DNA from: a virus
Length of the DNA: 47,076 nt
Direction: 5' to 3' (one strand)
Virus record (IMG/VR): IMGVR_UViG_3300046463_000181
Location: 1 to 47,076 of that record
Shown here: in pieces, positions 1 through 7,236 of the stretch
How the letters are laid out: every line of letters starts with the position of its first letter
How positions within the stretch are numbered: position 1 is the stretch's first letter
Made by a program: the position numbers and the translations under genes
Notes under the pieces: model-generated
What the model was told of the DNA's origin: nothing
What the model saw: only the letters and a program-made list of their open reading frames with translations
Database searches by the model: none

Positions 1-32
1 GGTCGTTGGTTCGAGTCCAATCGCGCCTACCA
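1..32 (+). tRNA. tRNA-Val(GAC), 3' end only (gene runs off the left edge)
   Basis: The bases form a T arm (GTTGG / TTCGAGT / CCAAT), a seven-base acceptor strand CGCGCCT, discriminator A and an encoded CCA at 30-32. Identity comes from the right-hand copy, which retains the anticodon loop TTGACAT (anticodon GAC, valine). The 5' part lies outside the window. Integration regenerates the 3' end, so the host gene should stay functional. Confidence 0.85.
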
Positions 33-63
33 AACAAAATCCGCTCTGCTGGGCGGTCTAGAA

Positions 64-91
64 GGGCTCACCGAAAGGTGGGCCCTTTTTT
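64..91 (+). terminator. rho-independent terminator of the tRNA-Val gene
   Basis: A nine-pair stem (64-72 with 77-85, one G-T pair) closes a GAAA tetraloop and is followed by six T residues. It sits 31 bp after the tRNA CCA and is part of the att repeat, so the phage carries the host terminator and rebuilds it at both ends (the copy is at 47031-47058). Confidence 0.85.
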
Positions 92-102
92 GTTGTCTGG
101 CG

Positions 103-135
103 TTTGGGCAAACTTTGGGAATATTTTGGGCAAAC
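103..135. repeat. Direct repeats, candidate integrase arm-type sites
   Basis: TTTGGGCAAAC occurs at 103-113 and again at 125-135, a 22-bp period (about two helical turns), with a partial copy TTTGGGA at 114-120 between them. The repeats fill the gap between the att repeat and the end of the integrase gene, where lambda-type integrases have high-affinity arm sites. A further related TTTGGGCAA lies near 1496 inside the excisionase gene. The function is inferred from position and spacing only. Confidence 0.5.
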
Positions 136-144
136 GACCACCGA

Positions 145-1284
145 TCACACCTTCAGGTCGGCGCTCACCCGCATGTACACCACGGCGTCATCGCCATGCC
201 CGGACTGGTAGTGTTCAGTCATCTTGACGTCCGCGTGACCCATCAGCCCTTGGATGTATTCCTGCGGGAAACCCTGCTGCTCGTACAGCCACGCACCCAG
301 TGCCCGGATTTCGTGAAAGGTGGGGCGCTCGCCGGCCGGCATGTCCTTGTATGCCTCGGAGCCATCCCGGGCCTGGGCGAATGACTTCGTCAGGTAATCG
401 GGTGTCACGGCGTTCCAGTGCAGCTTCGCATCCAGTTGCGACCGCTTGCGGGCTTTAGGCGAGTAGTGGATCAGGTACGGGCACACAACCGGCGATCGCA
501 TGCACTCGGCAACGACCTCGCGCAAAGCCGGGCCCATGGCAATCTCCAAGTGCACCGGCTTCCCGTAGTTCTGTGTCTTCCCGGGCGACACCTTGATGGT
601 GTTCTGCTCGAGGTCAACGGCCGACTTCGGCCACATCACGATATCCTCCCGCCGCTGAAGACTCAGCAAGCCCAGCCGGATCGCGCGCTTCAGCCAGATC
701 GGCGTCCCCACGTAGTTCAAAATCGCATTCAATCCCTCGACGGTGTGGCGCTGGCGCTTCTTCTCGGCCTCTTTCTTGACCAGTGTCAGCTCGGCGGAGT
801 TGCGTTCGCATAGGCCCTTGGCCACGGCGAAGGCGAAGATCTGGACGAGCAGGCCACGGTGCTTGGTGTAGGCGTTGTTCTCGAAACCGTCCAGGTACTC
901 AGCGACGGTCAGCACGTCCAGTTGCCCCATCATCAAATCGCCCAAGTCTTCCCGGTACCGGGCCAACTTGAATTTGATTTCCTTCAGGGTACTCTCGGCA
1001 TAATTCCGCGTGCCCAGCCATTCATCCTCGAAGCGCTCCAGGCAGCGGCTGAACTTCGGCGCCGCCTCGCCGGTGAGCATTGCCAGTAGCGCGCCGTCGT
1101 CGGCCAGCAAGGGCAGCAACTTCGCGTTGGCGGCGTTGGCCAGCTTGATGGCCTCCGCCATCGGCTTGTTGATGCTGGTCTTCTTGCCGGTGATCGGGTT
1201 CTTGTACTGCCAATATTTCCCATTCGGGTAAAGGTTGGCCGGCAGATCCCGGTTCTTGATTGTCCTGGCGCGCGGCGGAGCCAT
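145..1284 (-). CDS. int: Site-specific tyrosine recombinase (lambda-type integrase)
   Basis: 379 residues. The N-terminus (about 8-45, with a DLP.NLY pattern followed by a W/Y-rich strand) resembles the lambda Int arm-binding domain; a SAM-like core-binding domain follows (about 80-160) and then the catalytic domain. The tyrosine-recombinase residues are all visible: R211, K236, H324 and R327 (HEIR), H350 (GHAD) and the nucleophile Y359. The protein should integrate the phage at tRNA-Val and, with the excisionase, excise it. The start overlaps the excisionase stop (ATGA), so the two are translationally coupled. The gene ends 50 bp from the att repeat. Confidence 0.97.
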   Translation of the reverse strand: MAPPRARTIKNRDLPANLYPNGKYWQYKNPITGKKTSINKPMAEAIKLANAANAKLLPLLADDGALLAMLTGEAAPKFSRCLERFEDEWLGTRNYAESTLKEIKFKLARYREDLGDLMMGQLDVLTVAEYLDGFENNAYTKHRGLLVQIFAFAVAKGLCERNSAELTLVKKEAEKKRQRHTVEGLNAILNYVGTPIWLKRAIRLGLLSLQRREDIVMWPKSAVDLEQNTIKVSPGKTQNYGKPVHLEIAMGPALREVVAECMRSPVVCPYLIHYSPKARKRSQLDAKLHWNAVTPDYLTKSFAQARDGSEAYKDMPAGERPTFHEIRALGAWLYEQQGFPQEYIQGLMGHADVKMTEHYQSGHGDDAVVYMRVSADLKV

Positions 1285-1517
1285 CAGCCCACCTCCATCA
1301 TCTTGGCGAGCAGGGGATCATTCGACCCCATCACGACCGCCTGCAGATCCACGAAATACATCCCGCCTTTTACCTCTCCCACAACTTCGCCTTCCTCAAT
1401 CCATTTTTTCAACTGCTGCAGGCTCGGCTTTCCGCCGGCGTAGCGCAGCTTCCTGTATTCGCCTGCCTCCATGAGGCGCGGCAGCCTGGCCGTAATTTGG
1501 GCAATGACCTTTGCCAT
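1284..1517 (-). CDS. xis: Excisionase-like DNA-binding protein
   Basis: 77 residues. The segment KPSLQQLKKWIEEGEV (about 30-45) followed by a short hydrophobic strand ending in YFVD is the winged-helix pattern of MerR-like phage excisionases. It is translated just before integrase with a 1-base stop/start overlap. Such proteins bend attR/attL DNA and push integrase toward excision. A GGAG site sits eight bases before the ATG. The assignment rests on size, fold pattern and position. Confidence 0.8.
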   Translation of the reverse strand: MAKVIAQITARLPRLMEAGEYRKLRYAGGKPSLQQLKKWIEEGEVVGEVKGGMYFVDLQAVVMGSNDPLLAKMMEVG

Positions 1518-1561
1518 GATGATGCTCCATGCCGCGCGTGGCGGCAGAAGGTGGTGATGAG

Positions 1562-1921
1562 TTATGCGGCTTGGCGACGTGCCTGAGCTGCGTTTCTGCG
1601 TCGAGCCATGAGCAGTTGCAGTCGATAAGTCCGGAACCGCCGGCCATCTTGCGACCTGATTTCTTGAGCCAAGTCGGCCAAGTCCTCGTCGAGCCGGCCG
1701 AAGTAGTAGAGGTGCTCGCCATCACCCATCCACTCGGGCTGAGCGATCGCCCAGACGCGCGCTTCGAGGCAGGGCATGCAGGTTTTGCAGGAATCCATGC
1801 GCCCATCCCAGCAGCCAGACACAAGCTGGTATTTCTGGCCCGGCTCAATCAGGCCGTAGCACTCGCCGCACTTGTGCTGCTTGCGCGCGGTGGGCGTGGT
1901 TTCGGTTTGGAAATCGGACAT
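1562..1921 (-). CDS. Small zinc-binding phage protein, unknown function
   Basis: 119 residues from the ATG at 1921, chosen because GAGG lies at the right distance; an upstream ATG in frame lacks a site. Two cysteine pairs (CGEC near residue 18 and CKTCMPC near 45) suggest a structural zinc site. The C-terminal half is rich in R, Q and A and probably helical. It belongs to the leftward early train; no function can be assigned. Confidence 0.75.
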   Translation of the reverse strand: MSDFQTETTPTARKQHKCGECYGLIEPGQKYQLVSGCWDGRMDSCKTCMPCLEARVWAIAQPEWMGDGEHLYYFGRLDEDLADLAQEIRSQDGRRFRTYRLQLLMARRRNAAQARRQAA

Positions 1922-1972
1922 AACGAATCCTCGCCCGCCGTACACCGGCAGGCTGTTGAGTTGGGGTAGGGG

Positions 1973-2290
1973 TTATTGCAGGATCAGTTCGGCGGGGACG
2001 TTAACCGTGGCGCCGCGCTTGGCGAATACCACGGCGCGGAACACTGCGATGGTTCGGGTTTCGCCGGTGACCCGGTTGAACGGGTCGTTGGTGATGTCTG
2101 CCAGCCAAGGGTGCCGGTGGCCAACGTCGACCCATACGCCGTACTTCGTGATTAGTTGCTCGGCGTCGGGCACGGCGAAGAGTTGAAGCTGACCGGTCCC
2201 GGGCTGCTGATCACCCTCGATTGCGTTGATTGCCCAATCCAGCGCCGGGCCGGCCAGTTCCTCGGTGCGGACGCTGACCATGCGGTTCAT
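1973..2290 (-). CDS. DUF2591 / NinX-like phage protein
   Basis: 105 residues. The N-terminal ELAGPALDWAINAIEG pattern, the central strand-rich segment and the terminal 'KRGATVNVPAELI' ending are characteristic of the DUF2591 family (NinX in lambdoid phages), whose role is unknown. Its ATG overlaps the stop of the upstream methyltransferase gene (ATGA), placing both in one transcript. Confidence 0.8.
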   Translation of the reverse strand: MNRMVSVRTEELAGPALDWAINAIEGDQQPGTGQLQLFAVPDAEQLITKYGVWVDVGHRHPWLADITNDPFNRVTGETRTIAVFRAVVFAKRGATVNVPAELILQ

Positions 2291-2763
2291 GGTGCCGGTC
2301 GCTTCATGAACGTGATCCAGTGCGTCTTTTCGCGCTTTCCGGACTTGTGGCCAAACAGCGGCTGCTCATCGGTAAGGGCAAGAATCTCGCTGACCCGGAT
2401 CTGAGTTTCGTTCCACTTGAAGATCAGGAACTGACCAGGCATCAGAACCCGGAAGCACTCAGCGAAGCCTTGGCGAAGATCATCGCGCCAGTCGTCCGTG
2501 AGGATTCCGTACTTCAGTCGCAGCCAGCTTTCACGGCCGGCGCGCACCAGGTGCGGCGGATCGAACACAACCATTTTGAAGCTTGCATCAGGGAAGGGAA
2601 GGCTCCGGAAATCCATGATGACGTCTGGTTCAACCTTCAGCACCCGACCATCACAAAGCACATGCTCTTCGTCGCGGATATCACCGAACAGTGCGCGCTG
2701 GTCACCCTTATCGAACCACATCATGCGGCTGGCGCTGCACGGATCGAGAACTTGCGCATTCAT
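2287..2763 (-). CDS. Class I SAM-dependent methyltransferase-like protein
   Basis: 158 residues. LDPCSASRMMWF near the N-terminus looks like a SAM-binding motif, and VVFDPPH (about 66-71) is a DPPY-type catalytic motif as in N6-adenine or N4-cytosine DNA methyltransferases. A terminal TH-W-T-F strand matches the Rossmann fold end. The start is taken as ATG 2763 because it overlaps the stop of a micro-ORF and has AAGGGG eight bases before it; GTG 2769 is possible. No specificity domain is seen, so the substrate (phage DNA, to evade restriction, or another molecule) is inference. Confidence 0.7.
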   Translation of the reverse strand: MNAQVLDPCSASRMMWFDKGDQRALFGDIRDEEHVLCDGRVLKVEPDVIMDFRSLPFPDASFKMVVFDPPHLVRAGRESWLRLKYGILTDDWRDDLRQGFAECFRVLMPGQFLIFKWNETQIRVSEILALTDEQPLFGHKSGKREKTHWITFMKRPAP

Positions 2764-2816
2764 CGCCACGGCCCCTTGTAGATGAGGTAGGCCATGTAGA
2801 GCGGGGCGAGGATCAT
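2760..2816 (-). CDS. Micro-ORF, 18-residue hydrophobic peptide
   Basis: ATG at 2816 to TGA at 2760, 18 codons. The peptide begins MILAPLYMAYLIY and ends KGPWR, a short membrane-type helix with a basic tail. Its start overlaps the stop of the gene before it and its stop overlaps the ATG of the methyltransferase, both as ATGA. It may be a real membrane micropeptide or simply a coupler that carries ribosomes to the next gene. Confidence 0.45.
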   Translation of the reverse strand: MILAPLYMAYLIYKGPWR

Positions 2817-3100
2817 GGCTTCACCTTCAGGCCGGCGGATTCGATGGCGAATCGAACGCCGTTAGGCGTCAGCATGGCGCCTACATTGGTTTGCCATGGC
2901 TTAGGCAGCTCAATCACCAGCGATTCGCGAGAAGCCTGCCAAGCCAAGCAGGCCAGCCTGAGCATCGGGTCGGCGAAGCTGCCGTCCTGACGCCTCCAAG
3001 CAAGATTTTTCTCTGCCTGAGGTCTGACGCTCTCGCCGTATGATTGAGTGGCGTCTGCTAGATACCACGCGGAAAACTCTTCACGCATTTTGTCGCTCAT
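2813..3100 (-). CDS. Phage protein of unknown function
   Basis: 95 residues from the ATG at 3100, supported by AGGCGG upstream and by overlap with the stop of a preceding micro-ORF. The N-terminus MREEFSAWY and the 'LACLAWQASRESL' helix are of the kind seen in small early proteins of Pseudomonas and lambdoid phages that carry an EF-AW module. No catalytic residues are apparent. Confidence 0.7.
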   Translation of the reverse strand: MSDKMREEFSAWYLADATQSYGESVRPQAEKNLAWRRQDGSFADPMLRLACLAWQASRESLVIELPKPWQTNVGAMLTPNGVRFAIESAGLKVKP

Positions 3101-3177
3101 CCGATCACCGCCTTTATGGTCAGTACCAATGGAAGCCAGAAGAAGAGGGTGCAGCCGAGTGCGCACTTGGTGATCAT
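3097..3177 (-). CDS. Micro-ORF, 26-residue predicted membrane peptide
   Basis: ATG at 3177 overlaps the stop of the preceding gene, and the TGA at 3097-3099 overlaps the next ATG. The peptide starts MITKCALG and contains the hydrophobic run TLFFWLPLVLTIKAVIG, enough for one membrane helix. Same ATGA-in, ATGA-out arrangement as the ORF at 2760-2816. Confidence 0.5.
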   Translation of the reverse strand: MITKCALGCTLFFWLPLVLTIKAVIG

Positions 3178-3542
3178 GGCGTCACCTGCTTGCGGTACCC
3201 GGCGTCAATTGCTCGGAGAAAGTCGAGCCGGCCATTCTCGTTGATGCCTTCCCAAGGCAGGCAACGGCATTCAGCAGGGATCATCGTTTCGAACAGTTCT
3301 CGCGCCAGGTTCTGCCGGTGCTGCTCGGCTGTTGCACCGTTCGGGCGAAACTCGCGGGCGCCAACGTACGCGCAGTGTTCGACGTCAGAGCCGAGGTACT
3401 GCCAGACAATCACGTCGTTCGATGAGTAGTTGATGGTGCATGTGGCAAAACCGGTTTCGCCGGCGGAACCGTCGACCTCGCAAACCGTTCCGGTCGGGGG
3501 CGGTCCTTCGCCAGCCCAGGGCGATACACTTTCTTGAGACAT
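3174..3542 (-). CDS. Phage protein of unknown function
   Basis: 122 residues with AAGGA seven bases before the ATG. The middle (VIVWQYLGSD...CAYVGAREF) is strand-rich and the C-terminal half helical with 'ECRCLPWEGINENGRLDFLRAI'. Not recognised. A perfect 14-bp palindrome (GCCGCTATAGCGGC, 3554-3567) lies just upstream and could be a regulatory or processing site. Confidence 0.65.
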   Translation of the reverse strand: MSQESVSPWAGEGPPPTGTVCEVDGSAGETGFATCTINYSSNDVIVWQYLGSDVEHCAYVGAREFRPNGATAEQHRQNLARELFETMIPAECRCLPWEGINENGRLDFLRAIDAGYRKQVTP

Positions 3543-3660
3543 GACTTCGTCCTTGCCGCTATAGCGGCTGACTTTGAAGGGGGGAATGGGGGATTGCTTA
3601 AACGATGCTGCGGCGGGCGCGGGAGCTGACGCTCAGATTGTGCCCGCCAAATTTAGGCGA

Positions 3661-3912
3661 TCAGGTAGAGGGGGCGAGGAGTACGCGGCCGGTACCATTG
3701 CAACGAATGCAGGAATCGGATCGCGAATAGCTCTCCGTTATTTTTCCGCGCCCCTTGCAGAGCTTGCAGTACGTGGATTTCTGCGTGCCAACGTTTCCAG
3801 GCAAGAGCCTGGCAGTCTCATCGGCAAGAGCCCAAGCTCCCGTTTCTTGCAAAAGACCCACAATACTTTCCAGTAACCCTACGGGCACTCCGTCGATCTT
3901 ATTGTTTGTCAT
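3661..3912 (-). CDS. Small DnaJ-type zinc-finger protein
   Basis: 83 residues. The C-terminal part has CKLCKGRGKI and CIRCNGTGRV, the two CxxCxGxG halves of a DnaJ-like zinc ribbon; the N-terminus is helical and leucine-rich. Short proteins of this design are common in phage early operons and are thought to bind zinc, but their partners are unknown. About 160 bp upstream is free of long ORFs. Confidence 0.7.
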   Translation of the reverse strand: MTNNKIDGVPVGLLESIVGLLQETGAWALADETARLLPGNVGTQKSTYCKLCKGRGKITESYSRSDSCIRCNGTGRVLLAPST

Positions 3913-4073
3913 TCACGAATCCTTTCCACCTTGGCTGTTGAGCTGAGCAAGGCGTGGTTAAATGGTTTGGCACAATCGTGCAATATAGGTGAAATAAATC
4001 TCTTGGACGATGGCGAATCTCCTACAAAGAAATGGCCAGCGGGATGAATTTGAAGGGGGAGGGAGTTACTGGA

Positions 4074-4136
4074 TCAGGCGAAGAGGTGCGCCAGTGCCAG
4101 CAGGCAGCAGAGGTAGGCGGGGAACTGGGCGATCAT
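4074..4136 (-). CDS. Micro-ORF, 20-residue hydrophobic peptide
   Basis: ATG at 4136 overlaps the TGA of the upstream gene; 20 codons follow. The peptide is almost entirely hydrophobic (MIAQFPAYLCCLLALAHLFA), compatible with one membrane helix. It is the third such ORF in 1.4 kb, all beginning Met-Ile with an ATGA overlap. Confidence 0.45.
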   Translation of the reverse strand: MIAQFPAYLCCLLALAHLFA

Positions 4137-4369
4137 CCGCGCACCTCGACATCGGTGGTTATGGCCTTGACGACTACCGGGCCCAGAATCCTGACGCCTC
4201 GATGGTCATCCTTGAACGCGCGATTAATCCGGCCCACTGCTTCCTCGCGGGCCTGCTGATATACCTGATCAATTTTGCAGTCCGGCCCCCAGCTGCCAAT
4301 GTTTGAGATCTCAATCGTGAGGGTCACAGTCGCGCCGGTGGTGGTTCTGACTATCGGCCGTTTACTCAT
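4133..4369 (-). CDS. Phage protein of unknown function
   Basis: 78 residues from the ATG at 4369, which overlaps the stop of the preceding gene. A strand-rich N-terminus (TTGATVTLTIEIS) leads to a basic helix (QVYQQAREEAVGRINRAF) and a further strand pair. Resembles small single-domain phage proteins without assigned function. Confidence 0.65.
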   Translation of the reverse strand: MSKRPIVRTTTGATVTLTIEISNIGSWGPDCKIDQVYQQAREEAVGRINRAFKDDHRGVRILGPVVVKAITTDVEVRG

Positions 4370-4734
4370 GGCAGTTCGTCCCCGACGATCATCTTGCACG
4401 GGCCTTCGCGCACCTTTGCGAGCTCTGCCACAAGCTCATCAATCCGCTGATCCGCTGCGTTCAGACGCTGCTGCAGGGCGTCACGTTCGGCGGTGACCCG
4501 GTCGAACTCGACGGCCATCACCACATCAGGTTGTGGTTGCTGGCAAGTGTCCGGCTGATCTTTGCCGCTGAATGCCCACGCTGTGGGGCCTTGGCACATC
4601 TCCAGCGTCAGGTTGCTGGTGATCTCATCAATCACCTCGCGGTCAAGCTTCTTGCTGTAGTGGTTGACCAGCTCGTTGGCGATAGTGAAAACCATGGTTC
4701 CGAGTCGGGTGGACTTTTGGTCTTGATTGCTCAC
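4366..4734 (-). CDS. Coiled-coil phage protein, unknown function
   Basis: 122 residues from GTG 4734, preferred over an upstream ATG because AGAGG sits nine bases before it and it avoids a 31-bp overlap. The C-terminal half (DRVTAERDALQQRL through ELVAELAKV) is a heptad-type coiled coil. Proteins with this layout are frequent in Pseudomonas phages; the function is not known. Confidence 0.6.
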   Translation of the reverse strand: MSNQDQKSTRLGTMVFTIANELVNHYSKKLDREVIDEITSNLTLEMCQGPTAWAFSGKDQPDTCQQPQPDVVMAVEFDRVTAERDALQQRLNAADQRIDELVAELAKVREGPCKMIVGDELP

Positions 4735-4748
4735 TTCGAATGCCTCTT

Positions 4749-5306
4749 TCAATTGTCGGTACCGGTGTAGGTGCGCCAAGGCACCTTCACGCCGTTTACG
4801 AGGAATCCCCAGTCACCGCGCCACTTGCTGGTGATGAAGAGGGTGATGACGCCTTCGTGGAAAACCTTGTCGATCCGGTGGTATTCGCCGTGCAGCAGTT
4901 GCGCGGTGTCACCTGGTTGGCGGTCGATGTATTCGGTGGCTTGGGCGCTGGCCGAGACATTCAGTCCGCACAGTGCCGGGTCGTCGTGATTAAGCAGGCG
5001 CTGCTCCGTGTAACAGCCGCGCAAAATGATCGTCCTGGCGTTCCACGGGTGATCGTGCAGATCCCGATCTTCATCCGGACGCATGATGTGGTGAATGCGG
5101 AACGACCACGGGCACCACCACAGCGCCGGTTTATGCGTCTCCCTGCTGTACGGGTTGAACAGCCACCAGCGGCCCATGTACATCTCGGTGCCGTCGGCGG
5201 ACATGATGTGCTGGTACGGGGTGAGCTTGGCGCGGGCGATGAGCCAGTCGGCGATAGCTGGGTGCGCGAGTACCTTGGCGATGATTCGCCAGAAGATGTT
5301 CAGCAT
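4749..5306 (-). CDS. Cupin-like metal-binding protein
   Basis: 185 residues from the ATG at 5306. The motif DLHDHPWNARTIILRGCYTE, followed some 40 residues later by LLHGEYHRID, matches the two histidine motifs of a small cupin barrel that binds a metal. An N-terminal helix precedes the barrel. The reaction is not identifiable; related phage proteins are annotated only as cupin domain or hypothetical. It is divergent from the membrane-protein gene at 5415. Confidence 0.6.
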   Translation of the reverse strand: MLNIFWRIIAKVLAHPAIADWLIARAKLTPYQHIMSADGTEMYMGRWWLFNPYSRETHKPALWWCPWSFRIHHIMRPDEDRDLHDHPWNARTIILRGCYTEQRLLNHDDPALCGLNVSASAQATEYIDRQPGDTAQLLHGEYHRIDKVFHEGVITLFITSKWRGDWGFLVNGVKVPWRTYTGTDN

Positions 5307-5354
5307 GGATGGCGTCCTATGCCGGGGCATGCCCGGGCGGTGGAGGGTGGTGGG

Positions 5355-5388
5355 TTGTTTCCCGGTAGGCTCAGCAGTTCGGCATAAT
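5355..5388 (+). promoter_or_regulatory. Possible weak promoter for the accessory gene at 5415
   Basis: TTGTTT (5355-5360) and CATAAT (5383-5388) face rightward but are 22 bp apart, longer than ideal. The gene they would serve is oriented against the surrounding operon and needs its own promoter. A strong GGAGG (5402-5406) precedes its GTG start by eight bases. Confidence 0.3.
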
Positions 5389-5414
5389 CTCGACTCAACT
5401 CGGAGGATGCGGTC

Positions 5415-6176
5415 GTGATTAAGGACAAGGTGGTATGGGGCGGCTGCGTCGGTCTTTTTCTGACTGGCGCCTTGTTCGCTTACGGATTCTCGGGAGCGAA
5501 AGCTGAAGGCTTCAAAATCGTTGACCTGTTCGCGATCATTTCTGCTGTCGCGACGGCGTTCGCTGCCTTCGCAGCATGGAGCGCAGCAAGCGCTGCTCAG
5601 AAGCAGTCATTCGACTCTTCAATATCGATAAGACGTCAAACATACAGGATGCACTTCGAGTCCTTTAACGAGTGGCTGGACGGGGTTGAGTCTTCTCTCA
5701 ATATTGAGTTTTATCGAAGATACGAACTGTATGACGTAATCTTCCCCGACAACCGCAATCCATCACTTGGATTCAGCGAAGTCGGGGATCCCGAACTTGT
5801 TTCATGGCAGAGAGCTTTTAAAAGTCTCGCTGATCTCGCATGCAAACCAATTCAGCCAAGCAGGCGGGAGGTATCGACTTGGCTCGGTGATTTCGCTTCC
5901 CTTTCAGGGCACATGCATTACACGTTTCTAGAAGCTGACAAAATTCAGATATACCTTGGCGGCCATGTTCCATCCGGTATTTCACCGGAGAACTTGAAGC
6001 GAGCACTACCTGTAATGGGTATGGTGTTGAGCGCGCTCACGAAGTTTTCATACATTGAAGGCGCGTCGTCTGCCCGAGGAATGTCGCTTGAGTTCGAGTT
6101 CGCGTTCAATGAATTTATGGAAGCAATCATGGACACGTCATGGCATCAGCATGAGTACAAGGTCATGCCTATTTGA
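5415..6176 (+). CDS. Two-TM inner-membrane protein, probable accessory (moron) gene
   Basis: 253 residues, GTG start with GGAGG. Two membrane helices (about 6-26 and 35-60) are followed by about 190 cytoplasmic residues. It lies on the opposite strand to the early operon and is less GC-rich than its neighbours, both marks of a lysogenic accessory gene. The layout (two N-terminal helices, then a helical domain after a QKQSF...RRQTY segment) recalls membrane effectors of defence systems, including the Ec48 retron effector family, but no reverse transcriptase is present. Superinfection exclusion is a reasonable guess, not a finding. Confidence 0.65.
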   Translation: MIKDKVVWGGCVGLFLTGALFAYGFSGAKAEGFKIVDLFAIISAVATAFAAFAAWSAASAAQKQSFDSSISIRRQTYRMHFESFNEWLDGVESSLNIEFYRRYELYDVIFPDNRNPSLGFSEVGDPELVSWQRAFKSLADLACKPIQPSRREVSTWLGDFASLSGHMHYTFLEADKIQIYLGGHVPSGISPENLKRALPVMGMVLSALTKFSYIEGASSARGMSLEFEFAFNEFMEAIMDTSWHQHEYKVMPI

Positions 6177-6207
6177 CGGCGATTGTCGTGGTTGTCGGAG
6201 CATGGAG

Positions 6208-7158
6208 TTATTCGCAGAGGCCATAGGCTGAAGAGCAACTGTTCTGGCTGTCGGAGCGTGCAATTAGGTCAACCATGTCGAACTGGCGGCCACCGCGCGC
6301 GGTGTTGCTCCAGTCGACAATCCTGTCAATTCCGTGCGTGACAGCGCTCACCTTGTCATCTGACCTGACGGTGGGGTCGGTTACGGTGGCGAAGAACGTA
6401 GCCGCTCCGCGCTTGCTGGCAATGCTCACCAGTCGCTCCCACTCCCGCACACGATCAACTTCTTCTGGCCACCGGGCCGCGATCTGCCTCAGCTCGTCCT
6501 TCGCACACATGATGCAGGGCATGCAGCCAACGCGGTTGCAGCCTTGCAAGTAGAGAGGGTTCGGCTTGATGCCGGCGGCGCGGTGAGCCTCGAAGACCGA
6601 ATCAACCGTCCACTTCAAGATGGGCCGATAGTTGAACAGGCCGCCGCCAACCTCATCGCACTCTGGTAGGTACTTGCGGGCCGGCGACTCATCAGCCCGA
6701 ACGCCTTGCCAAGACAGCAGCATGTTCTCACCGTCCATGAGCGGCAGGTAAACCTGCTCGATGATTGGATTGCGCTTGAGCTCGTCGGTGCAGAAGCGGG
6801 CTTTAGTGCTGGGAAATCTACCTTTCCACAGGCACAAGTCCAGGAACGGGTTGCCGGTTGGGTTCAGGACTTCTAGAGCGCCCAGCACCACGGATTCCGC
6901 CACACCCTTTTCGCGCCATTTCGTTTCGATGAATTTGCGCTTGCCGGCGATCTGTCTGGAGAAGTCTGCCTTCACCCACCGGATGGGAACACCAGTGGCT
7001 TCGGCCAGGTAGTGGATGTAATCGTACGTCTCTGGATGCTCATGCCCGGTGTCAGCCACTACAGCGCTGAGATTTGGCACCTCCAGCTCGCGGGCGACCA
7101 GCAACGTAGCCGTGCTGTCTTTACCGCCGCTCATGCTGACGATGTTGTGAGTAGGCAT
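6208..7158 (-). CDS. PP-loop ATPase, PAPS-reductase-like family
   Basis: 316 residues. The PP-loop SMSGGKDST (about 8-16) that binds ATP pyrophosphate is intact, followed by a VVADTGHEHPET segment typical of PAPS-reductase/DndC-like enzymes. A cysteine cluster (CNRVGCMPCIMC, about 207-218) and a terminal CSSAYGLCE suggest metal or Fe-S binding. Phage homologues are usually labelled phosphoadenosine phosphosulfate reductase; because of the cysteine cluster a nucleic-acid or tRNA thiolation or DNA modification role is as likely as sulfate assimilation. GAGG precedes the ATG. Confidence 0.8.
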   Translation of the reverse strand: MPTHNIVSMSGGKDSTATLLVARELEVPNLSAVVADTGHEHPETYDYIHYLAEATGVPIRWVKADFSRQIAGKRKFIETKWREKGVAESVVLGALEVLNPTGNPFLDLCLWKGRFPSTKARFCTDELKRNPIIEQVYLPLMDGENMLLSWQGVRADESPARKYLPECDEVGGGLFNYRPILKWTVDSVFEAHRAAGIKPNPLYLQGCNRVGCMPCIMCAKDELRQIAARWPEEVDRVREWERLVSIASKRGAATFFATVTDPTVRSDDKVSAVTHGIDRIVDWSNTARGGRQFDMVDLIARSDSQNSCSSAYGLCE

Positions 7159-7236
7159 AGGGGATCCTCGCCGGCTGGCGTGATTCGTAGAAGTGGGGTA
7201 TTTGTTTCGGTTAAATGACTAGCGTATGAGGCGGGG

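Larger units (their letters stand above)
1..95. repeat. attL: left copy of the 95-bp att direct repeat
   Basis: This stretch is repeated at the other end of the prophage (46968-47062) with a single difference: A at 60, G at 47027. It holds the T arm, acceptor and CCA of a tRNA-Val plus the tRNA terminator. Identity stops at 96 (T versus C), where phage sequence begins on this side. The integrase gene starts 50 bp further in, the usual order for integration into a tRNA 3' end. The identical block may extend left beyond the window, because the right copy also matches the tRNA anticodon arm. Confidence 0.95.
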
